Shown piece by piece: positions 21,325 to 34,395 of a stretch of 64,000 nucleotides of DNA (within the stretch, counting starts at the first letter, position 1; every line of letters starts with the position of its first letter). Origin of the DNA: Heterohyrax brucei (lineage: Eukaryota > Chordata > Mammalia > Hyracoidea > Procaviidae). The position numbers and the translations under genes are program-made. Location: positions 134,258,833 to 134,322,832 of the forward strand of contig CM053141.1 in NCBI GenBank assembly GCA_028571685.1, in the 5' to 3' direction. The notes below the pieces were generated by a model. It was not told where the DNA came from, made no database searches, and was given only the letters and a program-made list of their open reading frames with translations.

Positions 21325-21495
21325 GAATTACATGGCCATGTGGTAGTTACCTAATCTCTGTGTGACTCAGTATCCTCATCTGTAAAATGGAGACACCAAC
21401 AATAACACTAACCTTGTGGAATCATTCTGAAGACTGAATGTGTTCACTTTAAATAGTACCTAATATATAAAAAGTGCTTTGTGAACATTGTTATA
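21325..21495 (+). mobile_element. MIR
   Basis: Sense MIR order: gtggtagttacctaatctct, gactcagtatcctcatctgt, aaaatggagaca and aagtgctttgtgaac. Confidence 0.6.
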
Positions 21496-21611
21496 TATTT
21501 AAAAAAATTAAACTACACATTTTACCATTGTAATGATGTGCAAATATAATGAAGAACTGTACCCTGTTAAGTGAATGTTAGCCAAGACAAACTAATGAGC
21601 TATAGTAATTC

Positions 21612-22190
21612 TAATTTAAAATTTTTTTAACTGTGATTAAGTGAAAGTTTATAATCCAAGTTAATTTGCCATATAAAACCCTAAGCACCCACCTCTCTGC
21701 AACTCCATCTGCTCTTCTGTTCCTGTGACAGCATACTCTTCTTTTCACCTCTTTACTTCTACTCAACCAACACTTGTCCCCTCCTCTCCAACCTCTCATC
21801 TCCCCTCTAAAAGGAAACCAGTAGGACAGCCTCATACATACATTAAACCATAAAGTACGCACACCAACTGCATCCCTCTCCACAACCAGGCCCAGTCCAT
21901 TCTTTGTCTGAAGTGTTGGCCTCAGTACTAGTTTCGAGTTTGGGCCAGCAGCAAGTGTAGGGGCCATGTTCTCAGGGAACCCTCAAGATTGCTGGACCAT
22001 CATGTCTGGTCTTTTCATAGAGTTCTGGATCTGCACACCCCTTTCTCTTATGCTACATCAGGGACTCCACATTGTGTTCCCTGTCAGGGCTGTCCTTGGT
22101 AGTGGCTGGGTACCATCTAGTCCTTTTGGTCTCCTGCTGATGTAGTCTCCCAATCATTGCATGTATAACTTCTAACAGCATAATGCTTAT
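21612..22190 (-). mobile_element. L1 3' UTR fragment
   Basis: The + strand begins with a T-run, then ctgtgattaagtgaaagttt, aatttgccatataaaaccct, ctgctcttctgttcctgtga and cccctcctctccaacctct. The same order is seen at 36,900. The further part (ccatgttctcagggaaccct) is the antisense of the upstream 3' UTR. 5'-truncated. Confidence 0.78.
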
Positions 22191-22334
22191 TGAGGAGAGA
22201 ATGGGACTTTTATTCAAACCATAACTAACTGTTCATTGCAAATTTGTGACATGCACGTAAACAAAGTTGTCTTCTCAGCTTTTCTTCTGAAGCCGCCAAA
22301 TCACCAGTGGACCACATACAGGTTGTTATCTAGT

Positions 22335-22860
22335 TATCTGTGCAATCAATTGAAACTTAGTGGTTTGAAACAGTCTTTTTATTTTGTGGATAAGGAATCT
22401 GGAGCTGCTGATAGTTCTGGTTTGGAATCTCATGAGATGACAGCAGGCAGTTGGATGGGGTTAGATTATCTTAAGGCTCGACTAGCTGGGCATCCAAACT
22501 GGCTTGCCATTGATACCGGCAGTTGGTGCCATTGGGGAGATCAGCTGGGGCTGCTGACAAGAGTGCCTAGACTTGGTCTTTCTAGCATGGCAGCCTTAGG
22601 GGAATTTGACATTTTACACGGTGTCTGGCTTCCCACTGAGTGAGCATCCCAAGAGGGCGAGACAGAAGCTGCATAGTCTTTAACTGACCTAGCTTAACAT
22701 CACCTGGGATCACATCAGTGATATTGTTTTGATCGCAGCTGTTAAGAATCTGCCCAATTCAGAGGAGGGTGTATTGGCTTCACTTGTTGATGGAAGACGT
22801 GTCACCGAATTTGGGATCCATGTTTTTAAACTGCTGCAGATTACCTAATAGAATTTTGGG
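22335..22860 (-). mobile_element. MLT1-type MaLR LTR
   Basis: The + strand shows antisense MLT1 landmarks in order: gaaacttagtggtttgaaac, ggaatctcatgagatgacag, catggcagcct, ctggcttcccactgagtgag and caagagggcgagacagaagc. The 135-codon frame at 22236-22643 is a by-product of this LTR, not a gene. Confidence 0.7.
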
Positions 22861-23011
22861 AACTGTGAAGACTATCATAGAAATATTCCTCTGGAATGTG
22901 TATATCTAGATTATTCAATCCTGGTGTTTCAGGGTTTTTTTCTTAAAGGTCTAAATTTTTAACCTATGTGCTATTCATAGAGGTTTATTCTGAGTCATTC
23001 CTAATAGAAAT

Positions 23012-23198
23012 GGAGTCCTGGTGGTGGAGTGGTTAAAGTGATTGACCACTAACCAAAAGGTCAGCAGTTTGAAACCACCAGCAGCTGCTTGGGAGACAGA
23101 TGTGGCAGCCTGCTCCCTTAGAGATTTACAGCCTTGGAAACACTATGGAGTCATGTACATTGGAAATGACTTGACAGCAGTGTGTCTGGCTCTTTATA
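23012..23198 (+). mobile_element. AfroSINE, long form
   Basis: The copy runs from gagtcctggtggtggagtgg through actaaccaaaaggtcagcag and the long-form insert (gcctgctcccttagagattt) to ttggaaatgacttgacagca. Confidence 0.9.
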
Positions 23199-23364
23199 TA
23201 ATGGAAATAGCCCAGGGTAAAAACAAAGAGAACTCTGAAATCAGCAAAAGCTGCAAAACAGTGAAGAGAACAGGAGAATCAAAGTTTCTTGAAAGCCACT
23301 GATGGCCATTCTGATCTTGAAGCTTGAGGATCTTACTAGTTTTATAACCAGGGACCGCCTAAGT

Positions 23365-23535
23365 AGTTCTTATAGACTGGAGTGCATTGGCTAAGAGCTA
23401 TGGTGTGCTGTAACTGCTCAGCAAAATGTTGGCAGTTCAAATCTACCAGCTGCTCTTTGGAAACCCTGGGGAGCAGTTCTACTCAGACTTTTAGGGTAGC
23501 TATGCGTTAGAATAGGGTCAGCTTGGGTTGAGAAT
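23365..23535 (+). mobile_element. AfroSINE, diverged
   Basis: ggctaagagctatggtgtgc, gttggcagttcaaatctacc, tgctctttggaaaccctggg and ggtagctatgcgttagaata are recognisable but more diverged than the neighbouring copies. Confidence 0.8.
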
Positions 23536-24165
23536 AAATCGCTGTTTCTTGAGTCTGCTGCTTCTCCAATTTGCACATGACAGTGAAAAAGAATTCCCTC
23601 TTCACATTGTGCTCTGTTTTGATCTCCCTTCACCCCCTCCCACTCACTCCTCAATGGGCCCCTCCAATGTGAAGAGCTTCCCCAGCTCTGAGTATTGGAG
23701 TGTCTCATTGAGTTGCAGATATGAGGGCACCACCCATGTAAAACAGTCAGAAAAGCAACTCTCTAAGAGAAATTGTTCTCAGATGAATCCATATGGAAAC
23801 AGGCCAAAATCCACAGCTGGATGAGTTCTATTTTCAAGTTTGGAAATAGTTTTGCTTTCTAAAAGTTGACTTTGTCCGTGAAACAAATATATTTGGTATC
23901 CCACAGTGCTACTGACTGAGGGCAACTTTGATGAATTTGCTTTGGGCCAAATCACGAAAGAAGATTAATCCCTTGAATGAGCACATAAACTGAATTTGTT
24001 GTGGAGGTTTTTTTGAGATTCACAAAGGGAGGTTAGAAGGATCCTGAGTAGATTTGGTCCATTTTCTTTTCAAACACCAGTTCCCACAATGCAGAGCTTT
24101 CCTCCTATACCTTGGTCTTCCCTCCACTTATTGTTACCTTTTCCCCACTTAAGGTTGCTCTCCTT
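23536..24165. other. Unique stretch, no feature seen
   Basis: No repeat was recognised. Frames at 23,528-23,824 lack support. Confidence 0.4.
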
Positions 24166-24325
24166 AAATGATTGCGTAGTGGTTAAGTGCTACATCTGCT
24201 AACCAAGAGGTCGGGAGTTTGAGTCCTGCCAGGTGCTCCTTAGAAACTCTATGAGGCAGCTGTACGCTCTCCTATATCGTCGATAGGAGCCAGAATCGAT
24301 TCCAGGGCAGGAGGTTTGGTTCCTA
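24166..24325 (+). mobile_element. AfroSINE
   Basis: gattgcgtagtggttaagtg, gctaaccaagaggtcgggag, gctccttagaaactctatga and agccagaatcgattccaggg, with the tail ggaggtttggttc. Confidence 0.88.
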
Positions 24326-25494
24326 GTAATAAGCTGTTTTCTGTGCAGGCTAAGCACCGGGTGGTGGAGCAATGCTCCCATAGGCCATCTCTGTGAACAG
24401 CCTTGAGGCATGATAGGATCCCTGTCTTTCTACGTCTGTTTTGCAGCAGCAGAAGCCTTAAGGAGTTAAAGGTCATCCCAGCTCACTTTTGTGGTCCAGA
24501 GTCCCACCACTTTCATTCTGCCGCATTTTCCCACAGCCTTTTTCCTTCAGACCAAATTTTGAATGTGCTCCACAGGCCTGGTCTTTGGATATGAATTTGG
24601 GGTTCCTGGCTTTGTGGTCTTCTGGCCAATCACACAGCCTCATTAATTAAAAACAAAGGAGTTAAGAAAAGGCTAAGGTTTTTTTTTTTTTTTTTAAACA
24701 TCAACAAGCGCTTCAAAGCAACATTTCAAAAAGTGCTAATGACTCAGACCAGATGGAGTCCATTTCCCTGCAGAAGACAAGAGCATCTGAAAAAGCAGGC
24801 AGTGAAGCACATGCAGACCAGTGTCTTTGGATTTTCCAGACTGAAGCCTGTTAGTGCTGCTTGTTTTGCTCCAAATACCAGCAGGCTGCCCCTTGGCATC
24901 TTGACTCACTTGTCTGCTTGAACTGATGCTGCCCTTCTGCCTTTTAAAGAAACCTCACTTGACTCGAGTAGAAAATAGCTTCAGATTTCAACTCTGGGAT
25001 GGGATTCTTAGACTTTTTTTATTATCATACCAGTTTAGTTTTTGGCTCATTGGATTTTTTGATGATAATAGAAGTTCCCTCTGCTCCTTCAGACCAAAAG
25101 CTGGGCACTAAAGCCCCCAGGATGTTCTAGACGTCTTCACTCACCTCACACTGATCATCGATGTATATTGCATTTTCTCAGTGAATGAGTTAACACATCT
25201 CTGGACATGTTAATGGGCCAGGGTGGAAGGAAGTGTGATAAACAGCAGTAGCGTATGTGATAAGTTTGGGGAAATGGAAACAAGATTCCTTGAGTGTATG
25301 TAGTAGCTTTTCTTGAGCAAGTACAGTTCATTCTGAAACCTTATGGATCAGCAGGAGTTGCTTTGGTGGAGAGTTGGAGAAAGATGTTTCAGGCAAGAGA
25401 GTAGTATCTCTTCTCTGGTATGCCATATATCTGTTCGATACCATCAGGAGCCACAGAGAATCAAAATAATGTGTTTTCTTATGCATATCAATCT
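24326..25494. other. Unique stretch with a T-run
   Basis: No interspersed repeat was recognised. A run of 17 T lies at 24,680-24,696. Confidence 0.4.
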
Positions 25495-25610
25495 CCGAAC
25501 TTGAAATTCCTTGGGGACAGGATTGTATGATACTCGCCTTTGTATCTTTAGGGCCTAGCACAGTGCCTGCCCAGAATGGGAGCTCCGTAAATTTTTCTGT
25601 TATCAGACAA
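25495..25610 (+). mobile_element. L2 3' end
   Basis: ccttggggacaggattgtat, tttgtatctttagggcctag, cacagtgcctgcccagaatg and gagctccgtaaatttttct follow the L2 3' terminus. Confidence 0.65.
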
Positions 25611-25714
25611 AAGAACTGTCAGCATGAATCTTTGGGTTTTGACTGCTTCTAATCAAGATATCAACCATCAAATGAAACATCTCCGTGTTTGAAGTCTTTG
25701 ATTTTGCCATGATA

Positions 25715-25868
25715 GCTATCCCTTAAGGTAGGCATCATTATCTAGTTTAGAGATAAGAAAACTGAAGCTTATCAGTGGAAAGTAATTTGTTCCAGGTCAC
25801 CTAGTCAATGAGCAGAGAAGCCAGGATTTTAACCCATGTGACTGGGGTCTAAAATGGTGTTCTTGTAA
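25715..25868 (-). mobile_element. MIR
   Basis: Antisense order ggtaggcatcattatctagt, gagataagaaaactgaagct, ccaggtcacctagtcaatga and gccaggattttaacccatgt. Confidence 0.6.
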
Positions 25869-25989
25869 TTATTTCATACTGCTTACTTTTGCACATGCCC
25901 AAGTAGTTCAAAATTGGAAGTAGGGAAACAAGCTTTCATTGATGGCTTCTGTATCGTGCCAGGGGCTTAACATATGTTATGATAACAGC

Positions 25990-26144
25990 CAAAGCCAAGT
26001 GCTGTCCACGGATCTGACTCATCACGACCCTAGGGGCCAGGGTAGAACTGACCCCCAGAATATTCAAGGAGTGCCTGGTGGATTTGAACTGCTGACCTTG
26101 TGGTTAGCAGTGGTAGGACTTAACCCACTACACCACTAGGGTTT
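25990..26144 (-). mobile_element. AfroSINE with CACTTGGCTT-type tail
   Basis: Flanks tgttatgataacagc (25975-25989) and tgttatgataatagc (26145-26159) form the target duplication. The + strand reads aaagccaagtgctgtccacg, gatctgactcatcacgaccc and ctacaccactagggtttt. Its 3' tail (CAGCACTTGGCTTTGG on the - strand) matches the tail-only elements at 18,660, 18,912 and 36,345, and so offers a parent type for them. Confidence 0.9.
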
Positions 26145-26159
26145 TGTTATGATAATAGC

Positions 26160-26355
26160 TAACTTTTATTTAGCACTTAGTATACACCAGGCTGTTCTAC
26201 TATACACATCACATGCATTTTCTCACTGAATTCTCACAGCAGTACTGCAAGGTAGGTATAGTGATTATCACCGTCTTATAGATATGAAACAAAGCACAAA
26301 GAAGTTGACCAAAGTCATAGAGTTCGCCTGTGGTGGAGCCAGAATCTGACTGGTA
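26160..26355 (-). mobile_element. MIR
   Basis: taacttttatttagcactta, tatacaccaggctgttctac, attctcacagcagtactgca, aggtaggtatagtgattatc and gtggtggagccagaatctga are antisense MIR in order. Confidence 0.72.
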
Positions 26356-26412
26356 AAGCTGGCATCAAACATCTTCCTGGGTTGCTTGTAAGCCTACTCA
26401 GGGATGCAGGTT

Positions 26413-26597
26413 TTCCCCAGTTGCTGTAGATTCCAGCTCCTGACAACCCCATGTGTGCTAGTCTAGACCTGTGTCCTGGAGGGTTTGCAGTAGTTGATGT
26501 TTCAGAAGTAGATCACCAGGTGCTTCTGCCCTGGTGCCTTTGGGTAGACCTTTTGGTGAGCAGCTGGGCACATTAACTGTGTGTATCACCCAAGGAT
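26413..26597 (-). mobile_element. Second-family AfroSINE
   Basis: The + strand reads ccagttgctgtagattccag, gacaaccccatgtgtgctag, cagaagtagatcaccaggtg, ttgggtagaccttttggtga and gtatcacccaagg. The gtagatcaccagg middle marks the second type. Confidence 0.78.
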
Positions 26598-29500
26598 GCT
26601 GGGAAGCAGATATCATTATCTCTATTTTAAAGAGAGAATTCCACTAGAGAGCTGATTTTACTATCTTTGTTCTTCATTTAACATCCTTTGTACTATTTGG
26701 ATGATCTTTTCTTTCTCCCATCAGTCTTTTGTCTGCCACCAAGTAATCAGAAAAGTTAGTTGTGATGGGTCAGAATCTCTAAGAAATCCTTTCTTCCAAG
26801 CAGTGGCTGAGCTGTTTAAACTGGTTGTTTGATGTTCCTTCTGCCTTTAGAGGGGTGAGTAAAGAGCCCAGCAAAAGGGAAGCTCCTGAGCAGCAGAGGG
26901 TTCCTTGGCCCAGACACCCAAGCGCTAGGTGAGACGTGGTGACTGTGATTTACTGATGGATAAATTAATCCTTTCCAAAGCATGGATCCCTTCCATCAAA
27001 GCAGCAAGCAATGAACTGTTCAGGTACACAATCTACTCTTCATAGAATATTTTTGTGTGTTGTTGAAACAAGCCTTAGTGTGTGAGATGTTCACAGGAGT
27101 GAGAACCAGGGGTAATGTACAGAGATGAGACAAAAAGAGATTTAAGTAAAAATCTCTTAGGTATAAACACCACACACGTGACTTAAGAAGTTACGTGAAA
27201 TCAAACACTACTTGTTAACGCCTGTTTTGTTTCTCTACAAACCTTATTTTCAGACCGAATGTAGTCTCACATATTCCCCTAAGGAACAAAGTTCCACCTG
27301 CACAGAATGCGATTCTCCTCACTCTCAACCTTCTCCTCCTCCCTCCCCAGCACTGTCTTCATCACTGGCCCCCAGAAAACTTTGGAGGCACATGATGCAA
27401 TGTAATTAATTTTCCCCTGTGGACAATGGAGCAAAAGTTGTTTTTGTCTCAACTCCCTTTTGTTCCAAGACCTCACAAGGCGTGAGGAGAGAAGAAAGCA
27501 TTTGAGTGCCTGCATCTAAATATACACAAATTCAAGATCTTAATGGCAGTAGGGTGGAGACTAGAGGGAATGAAAACAGGAGAAGGCTATTCCTGCCACA
27601 GGGAAATTAGAAACCCAAACTTTTGTTTTATGTTGTTTCCTTCCTTTGGTTCTTTCGCTATTCCCCGCGTCTGTAAAGAGTGCTGTAGACTTTAAACAAG
27701 GTCAGCTTTCTTCGTCTTGGAAAAAAAAATGCCAAGGCTTTTTTTTTTTTTTTAAGATCTAGGTTACTGATTATGGAAGCTGAGATATGGAAGGTCCTTA
27801 GGAGATGTTATTCCAGTAAATTCTGGTCTAACTTATTGGGTTGTTAAGTTATAAATTCTGTGAAGGTATGTTTTCCCCCAGTTTCAACCCCAGCAAGTTT
27901 TCTCTATATAAAATACTCATATTACACACAAGTGAGCACTAAAGGAGAGACGGCGGGAGGAGGGTAGATAAGCGTTAGGCGTCACATCTAGAAAATTCCT
28001 GTAGCCACGAACCTCAGGGGCACACAATTAGCAGGCTTCCCAGGAAGCTTATACATCACGTCCAGGACTTTACATTAAAATGACTTTCTACCTGAGTCAT
28101 TTGTTAGTCCATTACCAGTTCACATATCAGATTGCATTTCATCTTGTATGAAATCAAAGTAACTGGGTGTGTGCAAATAGGCTCCTTCCTTGTCCTTCTG
28201 CCTCTCTGCAAGAGGGGAGATTCCTGCAGTATTTTGCCTCGAGGTCTTCCGTAAGGTATGCAGAATCGGAACTTTTTCCTGCAGAAAGTATTCCTTGCTA
28301 ATTGATCCCTAGAATCTCCTCAAAAGAGGAGAGGAGGGAGCTGAACAGTACAGTTGGCAAATGAAGGCCTATTCATATGCTAAATTCTGATTTTTTTCTC
28401 TTCAGGGTTCAACTCATTCTTTTCCAACTACAGTCCTAAAAGGACCTGACACTGAGTGAATCTGGTTGCTAATCCTACAATCATTACAGACACAAAAAGC
28501 AGAAGACAGATGCAGAGCTAATTACAAAGGAGCAGAGGAACCTGCATGAAAAAGCCACATCCTTGCCATTTAAACCTGTTGGATCTTCTTATAGAATATG
28601 GACACGATTCATGTGCTAAGCAAAGTATCCTTTTATGGGGGTGGTTGGGAGTGTAAGAATGGGCTGGTTACTAATACTTCACTGGTAGGAATACTTAACC
28701 TCCATATAGTTCACTCTATCCATCGCACAAGAGTACTGTCAGGTTTCTGTGCCGCCCGTAACACCAATGGCTGCAGTGTTGGCATGAAGTCCTGCCTTCC
28801 TCAGGCCATGAACACGTGTGTCACATCAATTATGCTCCTAACGCTCTTCCCCAGTACCCTTGTGTTTCAATGCTCCTATGAGTAAATGATTTCTTTCCAC
28901 TACTGCTTAAAGTGCCAGAAGGCAAGAGAAATTTAAACAGACCTAAGATCAACATTATGAGTTTATTTGGCCTCCCCATCTAGCAACACTGCCATAAATT
29001 TCTTCAGCTTCTTAGTTGGGAATTTAAAAGGCCCACAGTCTTGGCACGGTTTATATAACAATGTTTCTTCTATATGGATTATAAACTTACAAAGTCCCAG
29101 GCAGTGGTGGGATATCATGTTTGGTCAGTGGGTCAACCTGATAGGCCAGCAGAAAAACTCAACCTCATGTCCAACAAAGCACGTTTTCTGGGGCTGACCT
29201 GGTGGGCAGAAATAGGTTGGTCAGCTCCAGGGTCGAAGGCCTGGGTCTTGAGGAGACTTAGGCACCTCCCCAGCTCTTGGGACTTTATGAGAGATCTGTT
29301 TCTTGTGACCCTTGCAAAGCCAGGGACACTAAGCCAGGCGGTAGCTGACACAGCCCTCAAGGAATGCTCCACTGAGATGCTCTCTGCTTTATGAGGCTCG
29401 CTCCATTGGAGAGTCACTTCTAGAGAGGGGGCATTGCTGCCATTTGCACTAAGGGTGGCGCCAGAGGCCTGGGGTTGACCAACCTATCAGGTGTGCTTGA

Positions 29501-30207
29501 TTTTATCAAAGGAGACTCTGTGATACAAATTTTCCCCCCTTCCCTGCCTGACCACATTTTCCTCTTCAGAATGACTTGATGCTGAAGTTACATGTGCCTG
29601 CTTTCCCAGATGCACAGTAGCTGGCATGGAACATCCTTGCAGGGAGAGGACTGATGGGAACTCTTACAAGTGACTTAGCTCCAGGGGGAGCCTTAATGTT
29701 CCTCACTGCAGCCGAGGAGCACTTCCTTAGTAAGAGCTGGTCTCCTCCAATGAAGTTCTCCCTTAAAGCAAGTGTCAATTGTCCCCCCTCTGATGAGGTC
29801 AGTCCATTGAAAAATAAGATTGAATATGGAACATTACTCTTCAGGTACAAAGAGGTACATTGTCGGAAGATGAAGGTTTAAAGTGGTGTAAAACCTGGCC
29901 AGTAACTGATTGGCTCCAGTATTCAAGTATCCAAGTGATATGTGTATACACAGACCTTTATCCTTCCCTGCTGCCAGGGAAGGAACAAACATACAGAGCT
30001 GTACTCTGGCTTTGGAGGGGTTTGGAGTTTTACTCTTAGCAAGAGAAATTGTGAAGACTGCTTTCCTATCTCTAGCTCACCAACCAGGATGGGCTGAAAA
30101 AACTGTTTCCAAGCAGCAAGCCTGACCAGCAAGAAGAAATGGGAAGCCTGTGAGGCTGAAGAGTTGAAGAAGGCTACCTTTGCAATTTACCAAGACTTAC
30201 CTTACTA
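26598..30207. other. Repeat-poor stretch, nothing assigned
   Basis: About 3.6 kb with no recognised AfroSINE, L1 or RTE. Features seen are a T-run at 27,739-27,753 and a 10-base inverted match (acctgatagg near 29,132; cctatcaggt near 29,482). Frames at 28,598-28,885 and 29,074-29,394 have no homology I recognise and may lie in an old LTR. No promoter-like CpG cluster was found. Confidence 0.4.
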
Positions 30208-30374
30208 GGGAAACCCTGGTGGTGTAGTGGTTAAGTGCTACATCTGTGAACCAAAAGGCCAGCAGTTCAAATCCACCAGGTGCTCCTTGGAAATTCAATG
30301 GAAAAGTTCTACTCTGTCCTACAGGGTCAGTATGAGTTGGAATCAAATTGATGGCAGTGGATTTTTGGTTTTAT
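30208..30374 (+). mobile_element. AfroSINE
   Basis: Full length from gggaaaccctggtggtgtag to ttgatggcagtggatttttgg. Flanks accttacta and atcttacta (either side) are a possible 9-base target duplication. Confidence 0.92.
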
Positions 30375-30389
30375 CTTACTACAGTGGAG

Positions 30390-30548
30390 TTCTTGGATGA
30401 CTAGCTGTTCGAGTCTACCCAGTGAGCACAGAGAAAAGACTCAGTGATCTGCTTCCTAAAGGCCAGAGCATTTCAAAAAACTATGGAGCACAGTTCTACT
30501 CTACACACGGAGTTGCTATGAGTTAGAGTTAACTTGATGAATACTGGT
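30390..30548 (+). mobile_element. Second-family AfroSINE
   Basis: gttcgagtctacccagtgag, cagtgatctgcttcctaaag, ctatggagcacagttctact and gctatgagttagagttaact. It lies immediately after a first-family copy. Confidence 0.75.
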
Positions 30549-32164
30549 ACTTTTTTTTTAAACTGTATTAGAAGGAAAATAAAACGTAGAGATATAAAGT
30601 AATAAAGATATGAAATTATACAGGAGCCCAGTGTGAAAACACAGATTCATGGTAGCTAACCGCTATGAGATGTGTCAGTGGAGAGAGACATTGAAGTAAC
30701 GCCTGGTTACACAAGTGCTTCTGATTTGTCTCTCATGACTCAAGACCCTGCTCGCATTCAGTTAAAAAAAAAATTCTCTTGAAAATTGATTCAGGTATAT
30801 ACATTCTCTATGTCTATGTATCATCAACTTATAAAACTCATCATCTACAGGCACAGTTTAGGCCCAACTAAAAAAGAAATTAGTGATTGAGTCTGCAGTT
30901 TATATCAATGATTTTTAAACTTTTTTTTTCACAGTGGACCTTCCCCTGCAAAACAAATTCTTAAATGATGTTTCAATATAGAAAATGAATAAAGTAGAAA
31001 TGTTTTGGTGGGAGGGGCAGCTATTGGCCTTTTCTAAACCCCTGACATGTGCAGCTCCATTGAATAGGATACAGAAATCTGTGTTTCAGGTAATTATTAA
31101 AGAACAACAAACAAAAACTAGTTAGTGTGGAAACACTGAACCAGACATTCTCATCAAATCTAGCCCCACATGTTGGTCAAGCACATGGCCTCAGCACTGC
31201 TGGAGATGACGCTGCGAGGCTTGGTTTTGCCCCGAAAGATGATGCTACCAGAATTAATGCTACCAGCTGCCATCCTTTTCCCTTGCCTAACTTGTCGTAT
31301 ATAGTTTACTCCGTTGACCAACATCTCAAGTGTGTGATCAATGTGGGATATCTATTCAGAGTATCTCCTGAGCTGGGAACTCCTAATAGCATTACTCTCT
31401 GCTTCCTGAAGTGCTCTTTACTTGGGTTTAGAGGCAACTAGTCTGAGAAATATCAGAAAAATGGATTTTATCAAAATTTTGCCTATTGAAAATATCAGTC
31501 CTTTCATATCATTGCACTTGTGTGATTATCTCACCAAAAATTCAGTTGGGTCTCTAAATGCTGTTAGCAAAAGAAGACACTTAAGGGTTTCTCTGACTTT
31601 CTGCATGCATTTATCACTTCCTTAGGATTGCATGTGTATCTTCATAATATGGAATGTGATTAAAATGGGTTGGTTTTAAAATTGGATACTCATGCCCCAT
31701 ATGAGGCCTTGCTTGCACTTGTAATGCGTCACTCACCTTACCTTCTGTTCCACATGTGAAGCCAGTGTCTCTTGAAGCCAGGTTCCTGTGGATTTTGAAA
31801 ATACAGCTTTACTCTGCAGTTGGGTTAACTGTACACAAAGCAAGCAAGTTAGCAAAGGAGATAAAAATCTTATCTAAAGATCTGTCAATCCAGTATGGAT
31901 ATTTACTTCCAAATAAGTTTGGAGTCAATTTATCTTCCCAAACAAAGCTAAATACCGACAAGATGACTCTGCCTTAGAGTTATACAGTTACTTCATACTT
32001 AAAATCTTGTTTAATTTCATAGGAAGTGATTCCTAAGACATGCTATGAGGTCTAATGAGGATTAGATTCCAAAATCAGAATTTAAGACCAAAAAAAAAAA
32101 AGAGTATATAGTTTAATTACCCTGGAAAAAACCCTTATAGGACACATAAACTGCAGTGATGTGT

Positions 32165-32290
32165 ATGTGATACATAGTATAATGTATTGCATAATATCTA
32201 ATATAATAAAGATTACATATGGTATATAGTATGTAGTACTATATTATATATGGTAATATGTAGTATTATATTACCTACTATAGTAAAGAT
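32165..32290. repeat. AT-rich degenerate TAATAT/TAGTAT repeat
   Basis: Repeated variants of atagtataatgta, aatatctaatataata, atatagtatgtagtac and atatgtagtattatatt, each diverged. Low complexity. Confidence 0.75.
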
Positions 32291-33094
32291 GACATACAAC
32301 TTCATGATGCAATTTTATAATGTTTCTAATTACATGAAAAGACAAAATGCTCAGTGAGTGTAGCTGAACCATTGTCAGCCAAACATCCACACATATGGCC
32401 TTCTCTCCCAGTCACGTGTCTGTGTAGGCCACACAGGCACTGGGACCAGTGCTGAATAATTCCTCTATATTCACAGACCTTCACTCCCAAAGTTTGTTTA
32501 TCCATCACCCAGTCCTGTTTTTTATAGTCCTGTTTCTTTGCAGTATCTTATAGCTTCTTGGCCTCTGATTTACTGTCCCTGAAATGAAGCATAAGAGGAT
32601 TGACATTTCTTGTTTAGACTTGTTGCCATGTATTTAATACATTCTTCTGAACTGAAGACCTTATTTTACAGAGCAGAAGATCAGCCTTGTAAAATTAAGA
32701 CGAACACAATGTTTGGACGAAAAGGAAATAGGTGCATACCCACTTCTAGTTTTCCCCCCCGCCCACCCCCAACACACAATATTTTGAAGAGGGAAGAGAC
32801 ATGGGGAGGCATCGTGCCATACACACTTATCCAACTTAGATATGGTTACAATTACAGTGCTTAAAAATAAAGAGCTAAACTACCAACCATTATCCTAATA
32901 TGCCATTTAAGAGGAATTATCTGAAATATCAAGTGAGCTTTTGCTTCTTGGATCTTGAGGACAGACGGTTTGAATAAACTAAGTATACACTGCTGAATGT
33001 TCTTGTTGCTTCATGGAACTGCCCTCTTCATACTCCTGCTGCTCAGAAATAGTTAGAATATATTTATGCAGTCTAAAAGGTCACATGTTGTGAC

Positions 33095-33240
33095 CTTTAC
33101 CAGGACCCTGGGTGAGTCATTGTGAGATAGGTCAGTGTTGCCTCACTTTATAGACGAGAGACCAAATGACTCACCTAAGTTTATATGACTGGTGGGCAGC
33201 AGGGCTAGGACTGGAACCGAGCATTTTGACGACACTCTAG
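33095..33240 (-). mobile_element. MIR, diverged
   Basis: ctcactttatagacgagaga, aatgactcacctaagtttat, actggtgggcagcagggcta and ggactggaaccgagcatttt correspond to the antisense middle of MIR. Confidence 0.5.
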
Positions 33241-34326
33241 TCAGCTAGCAAACCTGTAATTTATGAACTTCCTAGGGGAAAGTTTATGTTGCCTGTCTGT
33301 TTTCTGTGTGGCATGTTGTTTATGTAAGTACGAACACTGATGAAAGCACTTGTTTTACACTACACTAATGGAGAATTGTAGGAGTTACAGCCCTGTACCT
33401 TAAATTCAATTTCTCTTTCCTTTTAATGGCCAGATTACAATGTAGTGAATTCCCTTTTTGTCAGTAATTTTAAGGTTAGACTCTGTCACTTTAGGTTTTC
33501 TTTCCCCCTTTCCTACTGCTATGAAGGTTCCGGGGTTTTCCATAGTAACAAGGCATCTGAGGTGGGTTTGGAAGATCTCTCTAGGAAACATGGCACCCAT
33601 AGGGTGTCTTCCTTAGAGACCTGGTATCTGGGGTGAGTTTGAGGGGAGAAGTATTAGACAGCAGGAGGTATCTGGGCCTCTCTGTAACTATGGCTACCAG
33701 CATCTGCTGAGATGTGCTGTCTGTTTTGGGTCCTAGCCAGTCTCCACCCTTCCAAGTGGGTAGCTACCACGATGAATGACATCTCATCAGACCCCTGTAT
33801 GGAAACTCCAGGCCACAGCTCTTTCTGCAGTGGCTGCTTGACCCGGCCTCAAGGTCTCCAGAACACTTACTTTCTCTCCCCTGATTTATTCCCACTTATT
33901 ACTACATCCCACCTCACTTAACCCACAGAGACTGATGACAAAAACTGTTCTCAGGGAACTGGCCACTTCTCAGAATCCAAGATGGAAAACATGCTCACTT
34001 CTCTGTGTCTCATCGCCCCTCCGCCAGCCTAGACACAGTACTGCCCCTAATTAGGACCACTCACAATCCTTTCAGCTCTCTCTTCCCCTTCGCAGTTCTA
34101 AGGTTTATAATTTTGCGTTGAAGTAAGAGATTGAACCTCGGAAACACTGATTCTGTCTGACTATCTTTGTTTTTCCTGTCTTACTCCAGGAAAAGCAACT
34201 TTTAAATTTAAAAACTCATAATTTACCCCTTCATTCACTCTTCTCCTCTGAAATTGCCCCCAGTGGAGGTCATGTGTCTAATGGTCCTAACGAGAGATGC
34301 TCACAGGGTCACAAGGCTAAAGTGCT

Positions 34327-34395
34327 GTAAAAGGAAGAAAATCTCACAGTTAAGGAAGTTAAAGGAAGAAAACCTCACAGTTAATATACCAAGTT
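34327..34395 (+). repeat. 30-base tandem duplication
   Basis: aaaggaagaaaatctcacag and aaaggaagaaaacctcacag repeat with a spacing of about 31 bases. Confidence 0.8.

Noticed and set aside
22236..22643. 135-codon + frame as a gene
   Set aside because: It lies within an MLT1-type LTR, with antisense LTR landmarks along its length.
26846..26866. Micro-exon between cctttag and gtgagt
   Set aside because: Would be about four bases long, with nothing to support it.
29130..29490. Inverted match acctgatagg / cctatcaggt as ends of a DNA transposon
   Set aside because: Only 10-11 bases match, with no target duplication; chance is likely.
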